NCBI GenBank assembly: GCA_019245115.1
Contig: JAFARZ010000093.1
Coordinates: 1 to 64,000, forward strand
From: Streptosporangiaceae bacterium
GTDB lineage: Bacteria > Actinomycetota > Actinomycetes > Streptosporangiales > Streptosporangiaceae
Direction: 5' to 3'
DNA length: 64,000 nucleotides
The notes beneath the pieces were generated by a model. It was not told the DNA's origin, searched no databases, and saw nothing but the letters and a program-made list of their open reading frames with translations. The translations under genes were made by a program, and so were the position numbers. Of this stretch, positions 17,845 through 29,327 are shown in pieces (position 1 is the first letter of the stretch; every line of letters begins with the position of its first letter).

Positions 17845-20199
17845 TCACAGGGTATCGAGCGCCTCCCGCAGGCGTTGCAACCGCAACGAGCGGTCGGCGG
17901 CGAACCGCTCGACAGCGGCGACAATGCTGTCGGCGTCTAGGTGCGCCTCGGCGATGACCTCGTCGACGGCGCCGCCGGTGCGCCATCGGTCGTCCCAGTC
18001 CGACGACAGCGAATACTCCCGGACCAGCGGCCCGGAGGCCCAGTCGCCCATCAGCTTGAACGCGCCGTTCGTGATGACCATCGCGTCCAGCCGCCCGCCA
18101 AAACCATGACCGACCACCGATGAACGATATGACGGAGACTGAAGAGCAAACAGCTGCGGGCTGATCGCGGCGACGATCCGCACGTTGATGCCGCGCGATT
18201 CCAGCACAGGCAACACACCAACCAGGTTCCGCGTCGGCATGGTGCCGCGCACGTACACGGTCCCGCCGCGGGGCGAACCAGCGTCATAATCTCGCAGAAG
18301 GTACGCCCCGCGCGCCGCCTCGAAATGCGACGGAATCCCCAGAGCAGGCCGGTCAGGTATCTCGATCGACGGCCGGGTCAGATGCAGCGCCACGATCGGA
18401 GCACCAGCAGAAGACCCAAAAGCAGCACCCAGGACGACCGGTACCTCGTTGTACTCCCAGGGGTGAAGGTCGATGACATGGCCTTCGGGGAACAGCTGGG
18501 TGACACCGATCGAGAAGATGCCGAAGTGCGTCCGTGAATCCTCCGCGGTCTCCGGCCCGGAATGCCCGGCGACCCACAACACCTTGCCCATGCGCAGCTC
18601 GCAATCCTGCGCGAGCTGGCTGAACAGCCGCATCGGCCCGTACTTCAGGTACGAAAACGAGCCATAGGTGGAGCACGCCCCCCAGAACCCGTCGTAATCC
18701 ACGAACGGGTCGGAAGCCAGATTGACCGAAGCCAGCCCCGCCATGAGACCCGCGTTGGTGAACTCGGTGATCTCGGTCGGCAGCAGGGCCCCGCGCGGAT
18801 TCGACGAGCGCGAGAACCACCCGCTGCCCGGCGAACCGTCAAAATCCTTCCCGAACCCGGCGATGTTCGTCGACTCGGCCAGGTCGGCGGAGGCCGCGAT
18901 GAACAGCGGGCGGCCGTACTCCCGCAACGCCAGCGAGTTCACGTACGCGGCCCACGCGCCCAGAGCGGCCCGGTTCGGCGCCTTATCGCCGGGCTTCTTC
19001 CACATCGCGGACGGGTACTGGGCCACGTCGAACAACCGCCGGTCCCGGAACACCAAACCCGAACCCAGCGAGCACCCCTCGATCGACGAAGGCACCGTCC
19101 GAGCGACGGCCAGCAGCCGGTCCGACAGCCAGGTCACCAGGTCGGTATCCCGCCGCAGCACCTCCATGACAACCCGCAGGTTCGCCGATGCCTGCGCCTC
19201 CACCTCCTCAGGCGAAGCGGGGGCGGCCGACCCGAACCCCTCATAGGAAACCCCGTGCCGCTCCATGAACCGCTCCCGCACGGCCCAGAACTCTGGCGCG
19301 TTCATCGGCCACGGCGTGCCGTGGCTCGGCGCGCCCTCCTTCCCGTACCCGCGCCCCTTGACCGTCTTGAACCACGCCACGCTGGGCACACCAGCACCAG
19401 AAGCCAAGCAGGCAGTATCCAGCACCGTCCGCACCACCGGCCCCCACGACATCCCGTCCGGAGTGCCCAGCACCCGCCACCCGTACGGCGCGAACCACTC
19501 AGAAGGCCCACCGGAAACCACCGACGACAGCGGTCGCGGATCGATGCCGTAGTCGTTCCAGTCCAGCATGAACACCAGGTTGTCCAGCCCGAGGCCCCAC
19601 GCGGTGTTCTTGGTCTCGTGGGCGGATCCGGGCGTGAGGCCGCCCTCGCCTTCGAAAACGAACACACGAACCGAACCCGCGCCGGCCAGCTTCAGCGCCA
19701 GCGCCTCTCCGGCGGCGGGCGGCATCCCGTGGCCCGAGGGACCGGTGTTGGCCTTCAGGAACAGCGTCTTCCCGCCCATTTCGGCGTGACCGGGAAGGCC
19801 GCCACCACGCCGCAGGCGAAGCAACCATTCCCAGGTCAACGCATAGTCGCCGTTCATTGGAAAAGAGAATTCAGGTTCACCGGAAAGGTCATGCCGTGCC
19901 CTGATCGCCTCATTGAGCACGGCGAGGGTGGCGTACACCAGCGGCACCGTGTGTCCCGCGGACAGCACGAACCGGTCGCCGAACGGGCGCCACGGCCGCA
20001 GCACGTCCCACCGCATCGCGCCGGACAGCATCAGCGCCAGCAGCATGTGCACCTTGGACCGGGAGCCGCCGGGGTGCCCGCTCTGCCGGTAGTTCAGCGA
20101 CAGGTCGATGCACTCGTCGACCAGCTCCTTCACCTGCTCATACCGGGCGAAATCACGCTCAGCCGCGGCATACAGCCGGTCAGCGTCCACCTCGGGCAT
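17845..20199 (-). CDS. Transketolase-like thiamine diphosphate enzyme
   Basis: 784 residues, longer than ordinary transketolase (about 660-700). N-terminal TPP domain: SLNYRQSGHPGGSRSK and the TPP/metal motif, here EGEGGLTPG with LDWNDYGID, so glutamate replaces the usual first aspartate of GDG. A middle pyrimidine domain (ADLAESTN, TEITEFTNAGLMAGLAS) and a C-terminal domain follow. Transketolases move two-carbon units between sugar phosphates; the altered motif and length suggest a divergent subfamily with perhaps another donor. GGAG precedes the ATG. It is divergent from the aminotransferase with a 30-base gap. Confidence 0.75.
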   Translation of the reverse strand: MPEVDADRLYAAAERDFARYEQVKELVDECIDLSLNYRQSGHPGGSRSKVHMLLALMLSGAMRWDVLRPWRPFGDRFVLSAGHTVPLVYATLAVLNEAIRARHDLSGEPEFSFPMNGDYALTWEWLLRLRRGGGLPGHAEMGGKTLFLKANTGPSGHGMPPAAGEALALKLAGAGSVRVFVFEGEGGLTPGSAHETKNTAWGLGLDNLVFMLDWNDYGIDPRPLSSVVSGGPSEWFAPYGWRVLGTPDGMSWGPVVRTVLDTACLASGAGVPSVAWFKTVKGRGYGKEGAPSHGTPWPMNAPEFWAVRERFMERHGVSYEGFGSAAPASPEEVEAQASANLRVVMEVLRRDTDLVTWLSDRLLAVARTVPSSIEGCSLGSGLVFRDRRLFDVAQYPSAMWKKPGDKAPNRAALGAWAAYVNSLALREYGRPLFIAASADLAESTNIAGFGKDFDGSPGSGWFSRSSNPRGALLPTEITEFTNAGLMAGLASVNLASDPFVDYDGFWGACSTYGSFSYLKYGPMRLFSQLAQDCELRMGKVLWVAGHSGPETAEDSRTHFGIFSIGVTQLFPEGHVIDLHPWEYNEVPVVLGAAFGSSAGAPIVALHLTRPSIEIPDRPALGIPSHFEAARGAYLLRDYDAGSPRGGTVYVRGTMPTRNLVGVLPVLESRGINVRIVAAISPQLFALQSPSYRSSVVGHGFGGRLDAMVITNGAFKLMGDWASGPLVREYSLSSDWDDRWRTGGAVDEVIAEAHLDADSIVAAVERFAADRSLRLQRLREALDTL

Positions 20200-20229
20200 T
20201 AGGCGTATCTCCTCTGGCTATCTACGATC

Positions 20230-21408
20230 ATGATCATGGTAGACATCCGGCTGGCCGACCGAATGGGGCAACTCGGGACCGAATCCGCCTTCGAGGTGCT
20301 GGCCCGGGCCAAGGCGATGGAGGCGGCCGGCGCGAATATCATCCACCTGGAGATCGGCGAGCCGGACTTCCCCACTGCCACCCACATCGTCGAGGCGGCC
20401 GTCGAGGCGCTGCGGGCCGGTCACACCCACTACGTGCCCGCGCCGGGCATTCCCGAACTGCGCGAGTCGGTCGCGGCCTTCCTGGAGCGCACCGGCAGGA
20501 TGCGCGTCACCCCGGAGCGGGTGATCGTAACCCCGGGTGCCAAGCCCATCATGTTCTTCACGATCCTGGCCCTGTGCGGCGACGGTGACGAGGTTATCTA
20601 CCCCGATCCCGGCTTTCCCATGTACGAGTCAATCACCAGGTTCGCGGGCGCCACGCCCGTTCCGATCCCGCTGCGCGAGCGTAACGGCTTCCGCATCGAC
20701 ACTAAAGAGCTTGAAAACCTGATCTCCGAACGGACCCGCCTGCTTGTTCTGAACTCGCCGCACAACCCGTGTGGCAGCGCGTTGACGGGGGATGATTGTG
20801 CCGCCATCGCCGAAATAGCCCTGGCGCACGACCTGGTCGTGCTCTCCGACGAGGTGTACTGGGCCATCCGGTACGGTTCTCAACCCCACGCTTCGGTGCT
20901 GGACTTCGACGGGATGGCGGACCGGACGATCCTGCTCGACGGCTGGTCCAAGACGTTCGCCATGACCGGCTGGCGGCTCGGCTTCGGCGTGTTCCCGACC
21001 GCGCTGGTCGAGCCGGTGACCCGGCTCGCGATCAACTCGGTGTCGTGCACGTCGGCGTTCAGCCAGTACGCGGCCATCGCCGCGCTGGAGGGACCGTGGG
21101 ATCCGGTGGCGGAGATGGTCGCGGCATTCCTGCGGCGGCGGGACGTGATAGTCGCGGGCCTGAACTCCCTTCCGGGCGTCAGTTGTGTCGAGCCGCAGGG
21201 CGCGTTCTACGCGTTCCCCAGCATCACCGGCACCGGCCTTTCCTCGGCTGAGCTGGCCAGCCGGCTGATGGCCGAGGCGGGGGTGGCCGCCCTGTCCGGC
21301 ACCGCGTTCGGCCCGGCCGGGGAGGGGTTCCTGCGGTTCTCCTACGCGAACTCGGTCGAGAACATCCAGGCCGCTCTGGAAGCGATCAGGGCGCTGCTTG
21401 CTCAATGA
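20230..21408 (+). CDS. Class I/II PLP-dependent aminotransferase
   Basis: About 392 residues, fold type I. Motifs: SPHNPCGSALT (PLP phosphate region), SDEVYW, and the Schiff-base lysine in DGWSKTFAMTGWRLG; the substrate-carboxylate arginine is in GFLRFSYA. It resembles aspartate/alanine-type aminotransferases. Two in-frame ATGs (20230 and 20236) lie at the very edge of a 30-base divergent gap with no Shine-Dalgarno sequence, so a leaderless transcript is likely. The amino donor cannot be told. Confidence 0.9.
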   Translation: MIMVDIRLADRMGQLGTESAFEVLARAKAMEAAGANIIHLEIGEPDFPTATHIVEAAVEALRAGHTHYVPAPGIPELRESVAAFLERTGRMRVTPERVIVTPGAKPIMFFTILALCGDGDEVIYPDPGFPMYESITRFAGATPVPIPLRERNGFRIDTKELENLISERTRLLVLNSPHNPCGSALTGDDCAAIAEIALAHDLVVLSDEVYWAIRYGSQPHASVLDFDGMADRTILLDGWSKTFAMTGWRLGFGVFPTALVEPVTRLAINSVSCTSAFSQYAAIAALEGPWDPVAEMVAAFLRRRDVIVAGLNSLPGVSCVEPQGAFYAFPSITGTGLSSAELASRLMAEAGVAALSGTAFGPAGEGFLRFSYANSVENIQAALEAIRALLAQ

Positions 21409-21822
21409 GGTCCGCGAGGTCCGCGCCGTTCCGCCCCGCTCCCCGCTCCCCGCGCCGGCCCCTGCGCGGGGCCGCCCTCCCTCGGCCAGGCGCGCCGCGC
21501 CGGTCCGGTCCCCGCGACCATCCCGCCCGGCGCCCGCGCCTGCGGGAACGGGCTGGGAACGGGCATACCGGGCAATTATCGTGGTGGATTCGGGCCTTGC
21601 GGTTATTTATGTGCACCCCCGTGCACAAAAAGCACCACGAAGCCCGGATCAACCGCGCGAGCGCGCCAGCGCTCCACGGACATATGGGACGAAGGACATC
21701 GGACTGGACGGCACAGCCCGCCCCCCGCAGTCCCACCCCTCGTCTGGCGCGGCCAAATGTGACATTTCACGATATGGGAGGTGCGCCTCCGATTAGTTAG
21801 TAAGTGGGTGCGTCGCGGCATG
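21409..21822. other. Gene-free stretch after the aminotransferase
   Basis: GC-rich filler followed by an inverted-repeat-rich patch at 21578-21660 containing GTGCAC-CCCC-GTGCAC and the arms CGTGGTG / CACCACG. The right part resembles the outer end of the repeat at 62.8 kb (GTGCAC, AAAGCACCAC, CCGGAT), so it may be a decayed end of the same repeat family. No gene is supported. Confidence 0.45.
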
Positions 21823-22057
21823 TCGTCTTCGCTGTGATGCGCTGGATGGCCTGGGTAAATTACGCGTATCGTCATATTGCGGGCCAGTAGCCAACCATCA
21901 CGTGGAGGATAGGAGCTCTGTGGAGGAAAAGGTGCCGGAAATCGGCGCCCTTTTTTCCGGGAGGACCTTTTCCTCCAACGTCGTCCAGCGCGGCTACCCT
22001 CCACATAACGGGGCATCTCCTGGCAAAGACGGCGGCCCTTTCCATGCGCCGCAACGG
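21823..22057. repeat. Dispersed hairpin repeat, copy 3
   Basis: Core hairpin 21903-21977: TGGAGGAAAAGG / CCTTTTTTCC plus TGCCGG / TCGGCG inside, and an outer TGGAGGA / TCCTCCA pair. The left flank (GCATGTCGTC, GCCTGGGTAAATTACGCGTATCG) and the right flank (ACGTCGTCCA, CACATAACGG, GCCGCAACG) closely parallel copy 4 at 62.5-62.76 kb. It lies between convergent genes. Confidence 0.85.
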
Positions 22058-22882
22058 TTAGGGTTTGCGGGCTACCACCCCGTAGAGCGGGACCAGCTGG
22101 GCGGGCGCGAGCTCGGCCTCGTCGGGGCGCCACTCGGACACGGTCACCAGGCCCGGCTCCACCGGCACCAGGCCGTCGACCAACGCGGCCACCTCGGCCC
22201 GGGAGCGCAGCCTGATCTTCTGCGGGGCCAGCCGGTTCCATCGTCGCTCGGCTTCGAGCATGGCTGGATCCAGATCGCTGGCCGGGTGCATGATCGCGCA
22301 GTGGCTGCGGGACGGCACGGCATCGATCAAGGCGGACATGATGAAGTGGACGGTCTGGTTGTCCCGGATGAAGTTCAGCAGGTCCACCATGATGATGGCG
22401 ACCGGCCGGGTGAAATCCAGCGTCCGGCCTGCTTCGGCGATGATCGCGTGCGGGTCGCGGGCATCGGCATCGATGTAGCTGGTGGCGCCCTCCGGAGCGG
22501 ACGTGAGGAGCGCCCGCGCGTGGGTCAGGACCACCGGGTCGTTGTCCACGTAGACCACGCGGCACTCCGGGCTGATGCTCTGCGCGACCTCATGGGTGCT
22601 GCCCGCGGTCGGCAGGCCGGTGCCGATGTCGAGGAACTGCCGTATCCCCGCCCCGCCGACGAGGTATCGCACGGTACGCCGGAGGAAGGCGCGCGAAGCG
22701 AGGGCGGCGGCTACCATGACCGGGGCCACCATGACGAGCTGGCGCGCCGCCTCCCGGTCGGCGGCGAAGTTGTCCTTGCCGCCCACCATGTAGTTCCAGG
22801 TACGCGCCGTGTTCGCCACGTTGACGTCGATCTTCGGCAGGCTTAACGGATAGGAGGCATGCCTCCGGGCGTCGTCCACCAC
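22058..22882 (-). CDS. PF04672-type SAM-dependent methyltransferase
   Basis: 274 residues. Begins with the family pattern NTARTWNYMVGGKDNFAADR and has the SAM-binding FLDIGTGLPTAG plus VVYVDNDPVVL. This actinobacteria-specific family (formerly DUF574) occurs in many paralogues, often near regulators; the substrate is unknown. It is monocistronic, ending at a dispersed repeat copy. Confidence 0.9.
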   Translation of the reverse strand: MVDDARRHASYPLSLPKIDVNVANTARTWNYMVGGKDNFAADREAARQLVMVAPVMVAAALASRAFLRRTVRYLVGGAGIRQFLDIGTGLPTAGSTHEVAQSISPECRVVYVDNDPVVLTHARALLTSAPEGATSYIDADARDPHAIIAEAGRTLDFTRPVAIIMVDLLNFIRDNQTVHFIMSALIDAVPSRSHCAIMHPASDLDPAMLEAERRWNRLAPQKIRLRSRAEVAALVDGLVPVEPGLVTVSEWRPDEAELAPAQLVPLYGVVARKP

Positions 22883-23065
22883 GTTGGGTAAGCCTTTCGC
22901 TGCCGTGAGGCTTCAGACTATGCCCGCCCGGCCACCCGCGCCAGCTCGTGACGGCTCGACCAGACCGGTCAGGATTCGAGAAGCGCCGGTCACCGGGCCG
23001 CAACTAGCCTGAACTCCTGACCAGGCACATCGGGTAGATATGATCCACGACCTCAGGGAGTGACC

Positions 23066-23419
23066 ATGACCGGATCCACTACTCAGGGAATCAAGACCGT
23101 GCTGCATCCCGTCTCCGATCTGGAGCGGGCCAAGCCGGTGTACGCCGCCCTGCTCGGCGTGCAGCCGCAGGCCGACTCGTCCTACTATGTCGGCTTCGAG
23201 GCCGAAGGTCAGCAGATCGGGCTGGTGCCGCCGGGTGGCCAGGAGGGCATGACCTCGCCGGTAACCTTCTGGCACGTGCCGGACATCGAGGCGAAGCTGG
23301 CCGAGGTGACCGCCGCCGGTGGCGCTGTGAAGGATGCCCCGCACGACGTTGGCGGCGGCCGGCTGGTGGCCACCTTCACCGACCCCGACGGCAACGTGCT
23401 GGGGCTGATCCAGGACTGA
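23066..23419 (+). CDS. VOC-family (glyoxalase/bleomycin-resistance fold) protein
   Basis: 117 residues, two beta-alpha-beta-beta-beta modules. Typical VOC features: [21 protein letters not shown] at the start, and [14 protein letters not shown] at the end carrying the usual metal-ligand or pseudo-ligand position. GGGAG precedes ATG 23066. The following gene is a UvrA-like protein in the same direction; such pairs are frequent in actinobacteria, but the substrate is unknown. Confidence 0.88.
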   Translation: MTGSTTQGIKTVLHPVSDLERAKPVYAALLGVQPQADSSYYVGFEAEGQQIGLVPPGGQEGMTSPVTFWHVPDIEAKLAEVTAAGGAVKDAPHDVGGGRLVATFTDPDGNVLGLIQD

Positions 23420-23468
23420 GTTTCCTGCCGCGCCAAGGCCTCGCTGCGCTCGGCCGGCTTGGGGCCAC

Positions 23469-23529
23469 GGCGGAATTTGCCGCCCCTTCGGGACGGCAAC
23501 CGCCGCGGCGCTCGCTTCGCTCGCCGCGG
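23469..23529 (+). terminator. Tandem GC hairpins between VOC and UvrA-like genes
   Basis: Two stems: GGCGG-AATTTG-CCGCC (23469-23484) and CCGCGGCG-CTCGCTTCGCT-CGCCGCGG (23503-23529). They fill the gap before the UvrA-like start at 23558 and could attenuate readthrough or stabilise mRNA ends. No T-run follows. Confidence 0.4.
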
Positions 23530-23557
23530 AGTATGGGTTCGAAAGGATGGAGAGACG

Positions 23558-25927
<2,370 letters not shown>

Positions 25928-25992
25928 GAAAGGGTTAACGCTCGGAGCCGAAGACAACCCGCTCTTCTTCAAAATTGCTGTCAGCGGGAAGC

Positions 25993-26040
25993 ACCACCGT
26001 CCGTTCGTTTAAAGAGCTCTTATAACAGAACGGCGGTGGT
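25993..26040. promoter_or_regulatory. Long hairpin with internal palindrome
   Basis: ACCACCGTCCGTTC pairs with GAACGGCGGTGGT (one bulge), enclosing a 21-base AT-rich loop that contains AAGAGCTCTT. It lies between the UvrA-like stop and the secreted propeller gene, so it may end the first transcript or bind a regulator. Confidence 0.5.
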
Positions 26041-26129
26041 ATCACGGGCAGCTTGACACCACGGCCGCTTCGGCCAACGATCAGGGAAGGGGTTCCGGTC
26101 TGGTGTTCGGCTCCGACGGGAGACGGGGA

Positions 26130-27446
26130 ATGATCGTAAATAAGGTAAGGCTGCTTGTCGTCACTTTCCTGACCGCTGCCTGCGCGGTCCTTGGCCTGGC
26201 CGCGCCGCGGGCTTTCGCCGCGTCGGCCGGTGCGATGCCCGTGACCAACGTGAGCAGCGCCTGCTCCGGGCAGAACGCGGAGGTCGAACAGGCGGTGGCT
26301 CCTCCGCGCTATGTCTATGAGGCGTGGATCGGATGTGGTGGCGAGGGTTTCGCCCGGTCCGTGGACGGCGGCGCGCACTTCTCCAAGCCGGTCACCCTGC
26401 CCGACTCCAGCCATTCTGACGACCCGGCCGTCGCCGTCGCGCCGGACGGGACCCTCTACGTTTCCTACCTGCGGTACTTCAACAACTTCGCCTACCCGGT
26501 GGTGGCGACCTCCTTCGACCACGGGGCGTCATTCCATGCGGCCTCCCTCATCCCGCACGTCGCCGGAAACTGGGGAGACCGGGACTTCATCGCCGCAGGG
26601 CGAGGCGGCACCGTGTACGTCACCTGGGACTACGGGCCGAGCGCGGCGGATGTGAAGATCGTCTGCGCCGCCAGCGGCAGCTGCGCCTACAGCGCGGTGG
26701 ACGCCACCGCGGTGGTCCAGAAGTCGACGGACCACGGGAAGACCTGGGGACCGATCACCCCCATGCAGCCGGGCTTCCCGGCGGGCGGGGGCTATCTCGC
26801 TTCCATCCTCGTCCAGCCCAGCGGGGTGGTCGACGCCCTGATACTGAATCACCCGCTCAATCCGCACACGTTCGCCGTGCATCCCGGGCACGAGCTGTTC
26901 ACATCTTCGGCCGACGGAGGCAAGACCTGGTCGCGCGCGGTCGAGGTCGGGGGCAGCGCGGGTACCATCTCGGACACCGAGTGGTGGATTGACGGCGACC
27001 TGAGTACGGACCGGGCCGGGAACCTGTACGCCACCTGGGATACCCAGTCCGCCTCGGGCAACAGTGACATCGGCTGGCTCTCGTATTCCACCGACCGCGG
27101 CAAAGCCTGGTCCGCTCCGATCCGCGTCACGCCGGACCGGGACAACGCCGTCCACATAGTGCAGTCAGCGGGCGCGGGCGCCGGAATCGCCGACATCGCC
27201 TGGCAGGCCGACAACTCGCCCCAGGGCTACGCCACGTTCCTGCGGCCCTTCTCCATCCGGCACGGGTGGCTGGCGCCTGTCACGCGGGTCTCCAGCGGGT
27301 ACGGTAACCGGACGATCTGGCCGGGCGACACCTTCGGCATCTCGGTGCTGCCGGGCTGGAACGCTGGGCATGTCGCCCTCAGCTGGGGCAGCGCCGTCGG
27401 CGGCAGCAAAGTCTCGGAGATCTACGCGACGGTCGCGGGACGGTGA
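26130..27446 (+). CDS. Secreted sialidase-like BNR-repeat protein
   Basis: 438 residues with a signal peptide in the first 33 (LLVVTFLTAACAVLGLAA, ending AFAA). Several Asp-box/BNR motifs are visible: SVDGGAHFS, SFDHGASFH, STDHGKTWG, SADGGKTWS and STDRGKAWS, which build a beta-propeller. Catalytic residues of true sialidases (Arg triad, Tyr/Glu pair) cannot be confirmed, so sugar binding or hydrolysis is an inference. ATG 26130 is chosen because it starts the signal peptide; the frame itself extends to 26103. Single-gene unit. Confidence 0.8.
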   Translation: MIVNKVRLLVVTFLTAACAVLGLAAPRAFAASAGAMPVTNVSSACSGQNAEVEQAVAPPRYVYEAWIGCGGEGFARSVDGGAHFSKPVTLPDSSHSDDPAVAVAPDGTLYVSYLRYFNNFAYPVVATSFDHGASFHAASLIPHVAGNWGDRDFIAAGRGGTVYVTWDYGPSAADVKIVCAASGSCAYSAVDATAVVQKSTDHGKTWGPITPMQPGFPAGGGYLASILVQPSGVVDALILNHPLNPHTFAVHPGHELFTSSADGGKTWSRAVEVGGSAGTISDTEWWIDGDLSTDRAGNLYATWDTQSASGNSDIGWLSYSTDRGKAWSAPIRVTPDRDNAVHIVQSAGAGAGIADIAWQADNSPQGYATFLRPFSIRHGWLAPVTRVSSGYGNRTIWPGDTFGISVLPGWNAGHVALSWGSAVGGSKVSEIYATVAGR

Positions 27447-27520
27447 GGACCGCCGCGGCGGGCCTTCTGGCCCTCCGGGCTGACCTGGACAAATACGCAT
27501 ATCGGAGTGATCATCAGTGG

Positions 27521-28159
27521 ATGCCTAAGTCCGCCATCCGCAACCGGCCCGGCCGCTGTCCCTACGGACACTCCCTCGCGCTGGGACAGCCTCAGCGAGT
27601 CGGCTGGACACCATGCGATTGCTCAATAGCCAAAGAGGCGGGATCGGGCGGGCAGCGTGCGCTGGGGCACTACTGGATTGAATGCGGCCGCTGCCGGTCT
27701 GAGCACCGCGTGACGGTGTTCTACGAGCCCGCGTGTGCGACGGCTGGCGGGCAGAGGTTAGCCGGGCGGCTCCGCCATCCGCTCTGGCCGGATCCAGCCG
27801 GTCCAGCCACGCTCGCGCACGAGGTCCAGCATCCGCTCCACGCGCGGGTCGGACTCGATGGCAAGCGCGTCCAGGAGGTCAAATGTCAGATCGTCGTGCG
27901 CCCCCTCGCCGGGGCTGATCTCGCCGGAGGCGTATGCCCGCTCGAGCAGGCCGGCCATCATGTCGGCGAGTTCCTGCACACGGGGGTCGTCGTCGCCCGC
28001 GTCGCTTTCGAGGAGCTCCGACCCGAGCCGGTAGAGCCGGACGAGTTGCGGATCATCGAGCTGCGCGAGTTTCACGGTCATCAGCTCGCGGATGCGATCG
28101 GGCCAGCGAGCCGCGAGCAGGATCCACGCGTCCCGCTCAGCCTCCACCATCCGCTCTGA
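27521..28159 (+). CDS. Small zinc-ribbon-like protein, 3' part doubtful
   Basis: The first 80 residues from ATG 27521 look like a real small actinobacterial protein: CPYGHSL, GWTPCDC, GHYWIECGRC and TVFYEPAC provide four cysteine/histidine pairs fit for zinc. After about 27760 the frame runs antisense through the MerR gene and loses any domain character, ending only at 28159. Either the original stop has been lost by a rearrangement next to the MerR gene or the tail is simply unstructured. Function unknown. Confidence 0.5.
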   Translation: MPKSAIRNRPGRCPYGHSLALGQPQRVGWTPCDCSIAKEAGSGGQRALGHYWIECGRCRSEHRVTVFYEPACATAGGQRLAGRLRHPLWPDPAGPATLAHEVQHPLHARVGLDGKRVQEVKCQIVVRPLAGADLAGGVCPLEQAGHHVGEFLHTGVVVARVAFEELRPEPVEPDELRIIELREFHGHQLADAIGPASREQDPRVPLSLHHPL

Positions 28160-28540
28160 CGCCCCGATCTCCCGAAGCCGACCGAGATAGGAGATCACCT
28201 CCGGCGGGAGCGTCAGGCTGTCCCCGGCGGCGAGCTGGGCGATCTGCTTGCGGCTGGTCTCGAGCCGTTCGATCTCGTCGCGCAGGTCCCTGTCGATCCG
28301 CTTGACCGCTTCGGCAAAGGCCGGTGCGCCGGCTTCGAGCATCTGACCGATCTGAGACAGCGGCACGCCAGCGTTGGCGAGGGTGCGGATCTTGATGAGG
28401 GAAACGACTGCCTTCGCGCCATACCGCCGGTAGCCCGACGCGTCCCGCTCCGGCTCGGGCAGTAGTCCGATCTGGTGATAGTGCCGCACCGCCCGCACCG
28501 TGACGCCGGCATACGCCGCCAGTTGACCGATCGTCAGCAT
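27758..28540 (-). CDS. MerR-family transcriptional regulator
   Basis: 260 residues. N-terminal MerR winged helix: MLTIGQLAAYAGVTVRAVRHYHQIGLLPEPERD, then YRRYGAKAV; a dimerisation coiled coil around residues 80-110; then a helical C-terminal effector domain of about 130 residues as in multidrug-sensing members. It is the last gene of a minus-strand set ATPase - permease - MerR. A palindrome at the ATPase promoter with 19-base -35/-10 spacing is the likely target. Expected role: induction of the ABC exporter by its drug. Confidence 0.92.
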   Translation of the reverse strand: MLTIGQLAAYAGVTVRAVRHYHQIGLLPEPERDASGYRRYGAKAVVSLIKIRTLANAGVPLSQIGQMLEAGAPAFAEAVKRIDRDLRDEIERLETSRKQIAQLAAGDSLTLPPEVISYLGRLREIGASERMVEAERDAWILLAARWPDRIRELMTVKLAQLDDPQLVRLYRLGSELLESDAGDDDPRVQELADMMAGLLERAYASGEISPGEGAHDDLTFDLLDALAIESDPRVERMLDLVRERGWTGWIRPERMAEPPG

Positions 28541-28555
28541 GCTCTGATGATGCCC

Positions 28556-29317
28556 TCAGGAGATCCTCCGGCGGTAGGAGATATTAGCGACGACGTAGGC
28601 GACGACGAGGATCCCGGCGCACCATGCGAGGGCGATCCAGATGCTAGAGCCGACGGGCCGCCGCGTGAACAGGTCACGGATCGTGTTGACGATGGATGTC
28701 GCCGGCTGATTGTCGGCGAAGGCGCGCAACGGGCGGGGCATCGTGCGGGTGGGGACGAAGGCCGAGCTGATGAACGGCAGGAAGATAAGCGGGTAGGAGA
28801 ACGCGCCCGCGCCGTCCACGCTCTTCGCGGTGAGGCCGGGGATGACGGCGACCCATGTCAGTGCCAGCGTGAACAGGAACAGGATGCCGATGACCGCGAG
28901 CCAGGCCAGCGCCCCGGCGTCCGAGCGGAAGCCCAGGCCGACGGCGACGCCGACGACGACCACGAGCGAGATCGCATTGGCGGCCAGCGAGGTCAGCACG
29001 TGCGCCCACAGCACGCCCGGCCGGGCGATCGGCATGGACTGAAATCGCTCGAAGATCCCGCCGTGTGCGTCGGTGAAGAGCCGGAGCGCGGTGTAGGAGA
29101 TGCCCGACGCGATGGTGATGAGCAGGATGCCGGGGAGCATGTAGTTCACGTATGAGACCGTCCCGGTGCCGATCGCGCCGCCGAACACGTAGACGAACAT
29201 CAGCATGATGGCGATCGGCATGATCGCGGTCGTGATGATGGTGTCCGGACTGCGTGTGACGTGACGCATGGTCCGTCCGGTGAGAACGGCGGTGTCGCCG
29301 AAGAAGTGCGTGGTCAT
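28556..29317 (-). CDS. ABC-2 type transporter permease (DrrB-like)
   Basis: 253 residues with six hydrophobic segments; contains the ABC-2 family features YMLPGILLITIASG and the RFQSMPIARPGVLWAH cytosolic segment. It pairs with the ATPase gene ten bases upstream and precedes the MerR gene by 15 bases. Together they form a daunorubicin-exporter-like system; the substrate is unknown. Confidence 0.92.
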   Translation of the reverse strand: MTTHFFGDTAVLTGRTMRHVTRSPDTIITTAIMPIAIMLMFVYVFGGAIGTGTVSYVNYMLPGILLITIASGISYTALRLFTDAHGGIFERFQSMPIARPGVLWAHVLTSLAANAISLVVVVGVAVGLGFRSDAGALAWLAVIGILFLFTLALTWVAVIPGLTAKSVDGAGAFSYPLIFLPFISSAFVPTRTMPRPLRAFADNQPATSIVNTIRDLFTRRPVGSSIWIALAWCAGILVVAYVVANISYRRRIS

Positions 29318-29327
29318 TGTTGTTCCC

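Noticed and set aside
18562-20202. 546-codon ORF antisense to the transketolase-like gene
   Set aside because: High-GC antisense shadow with Arg/His/Pro/Gln-rich composition and no motifs.
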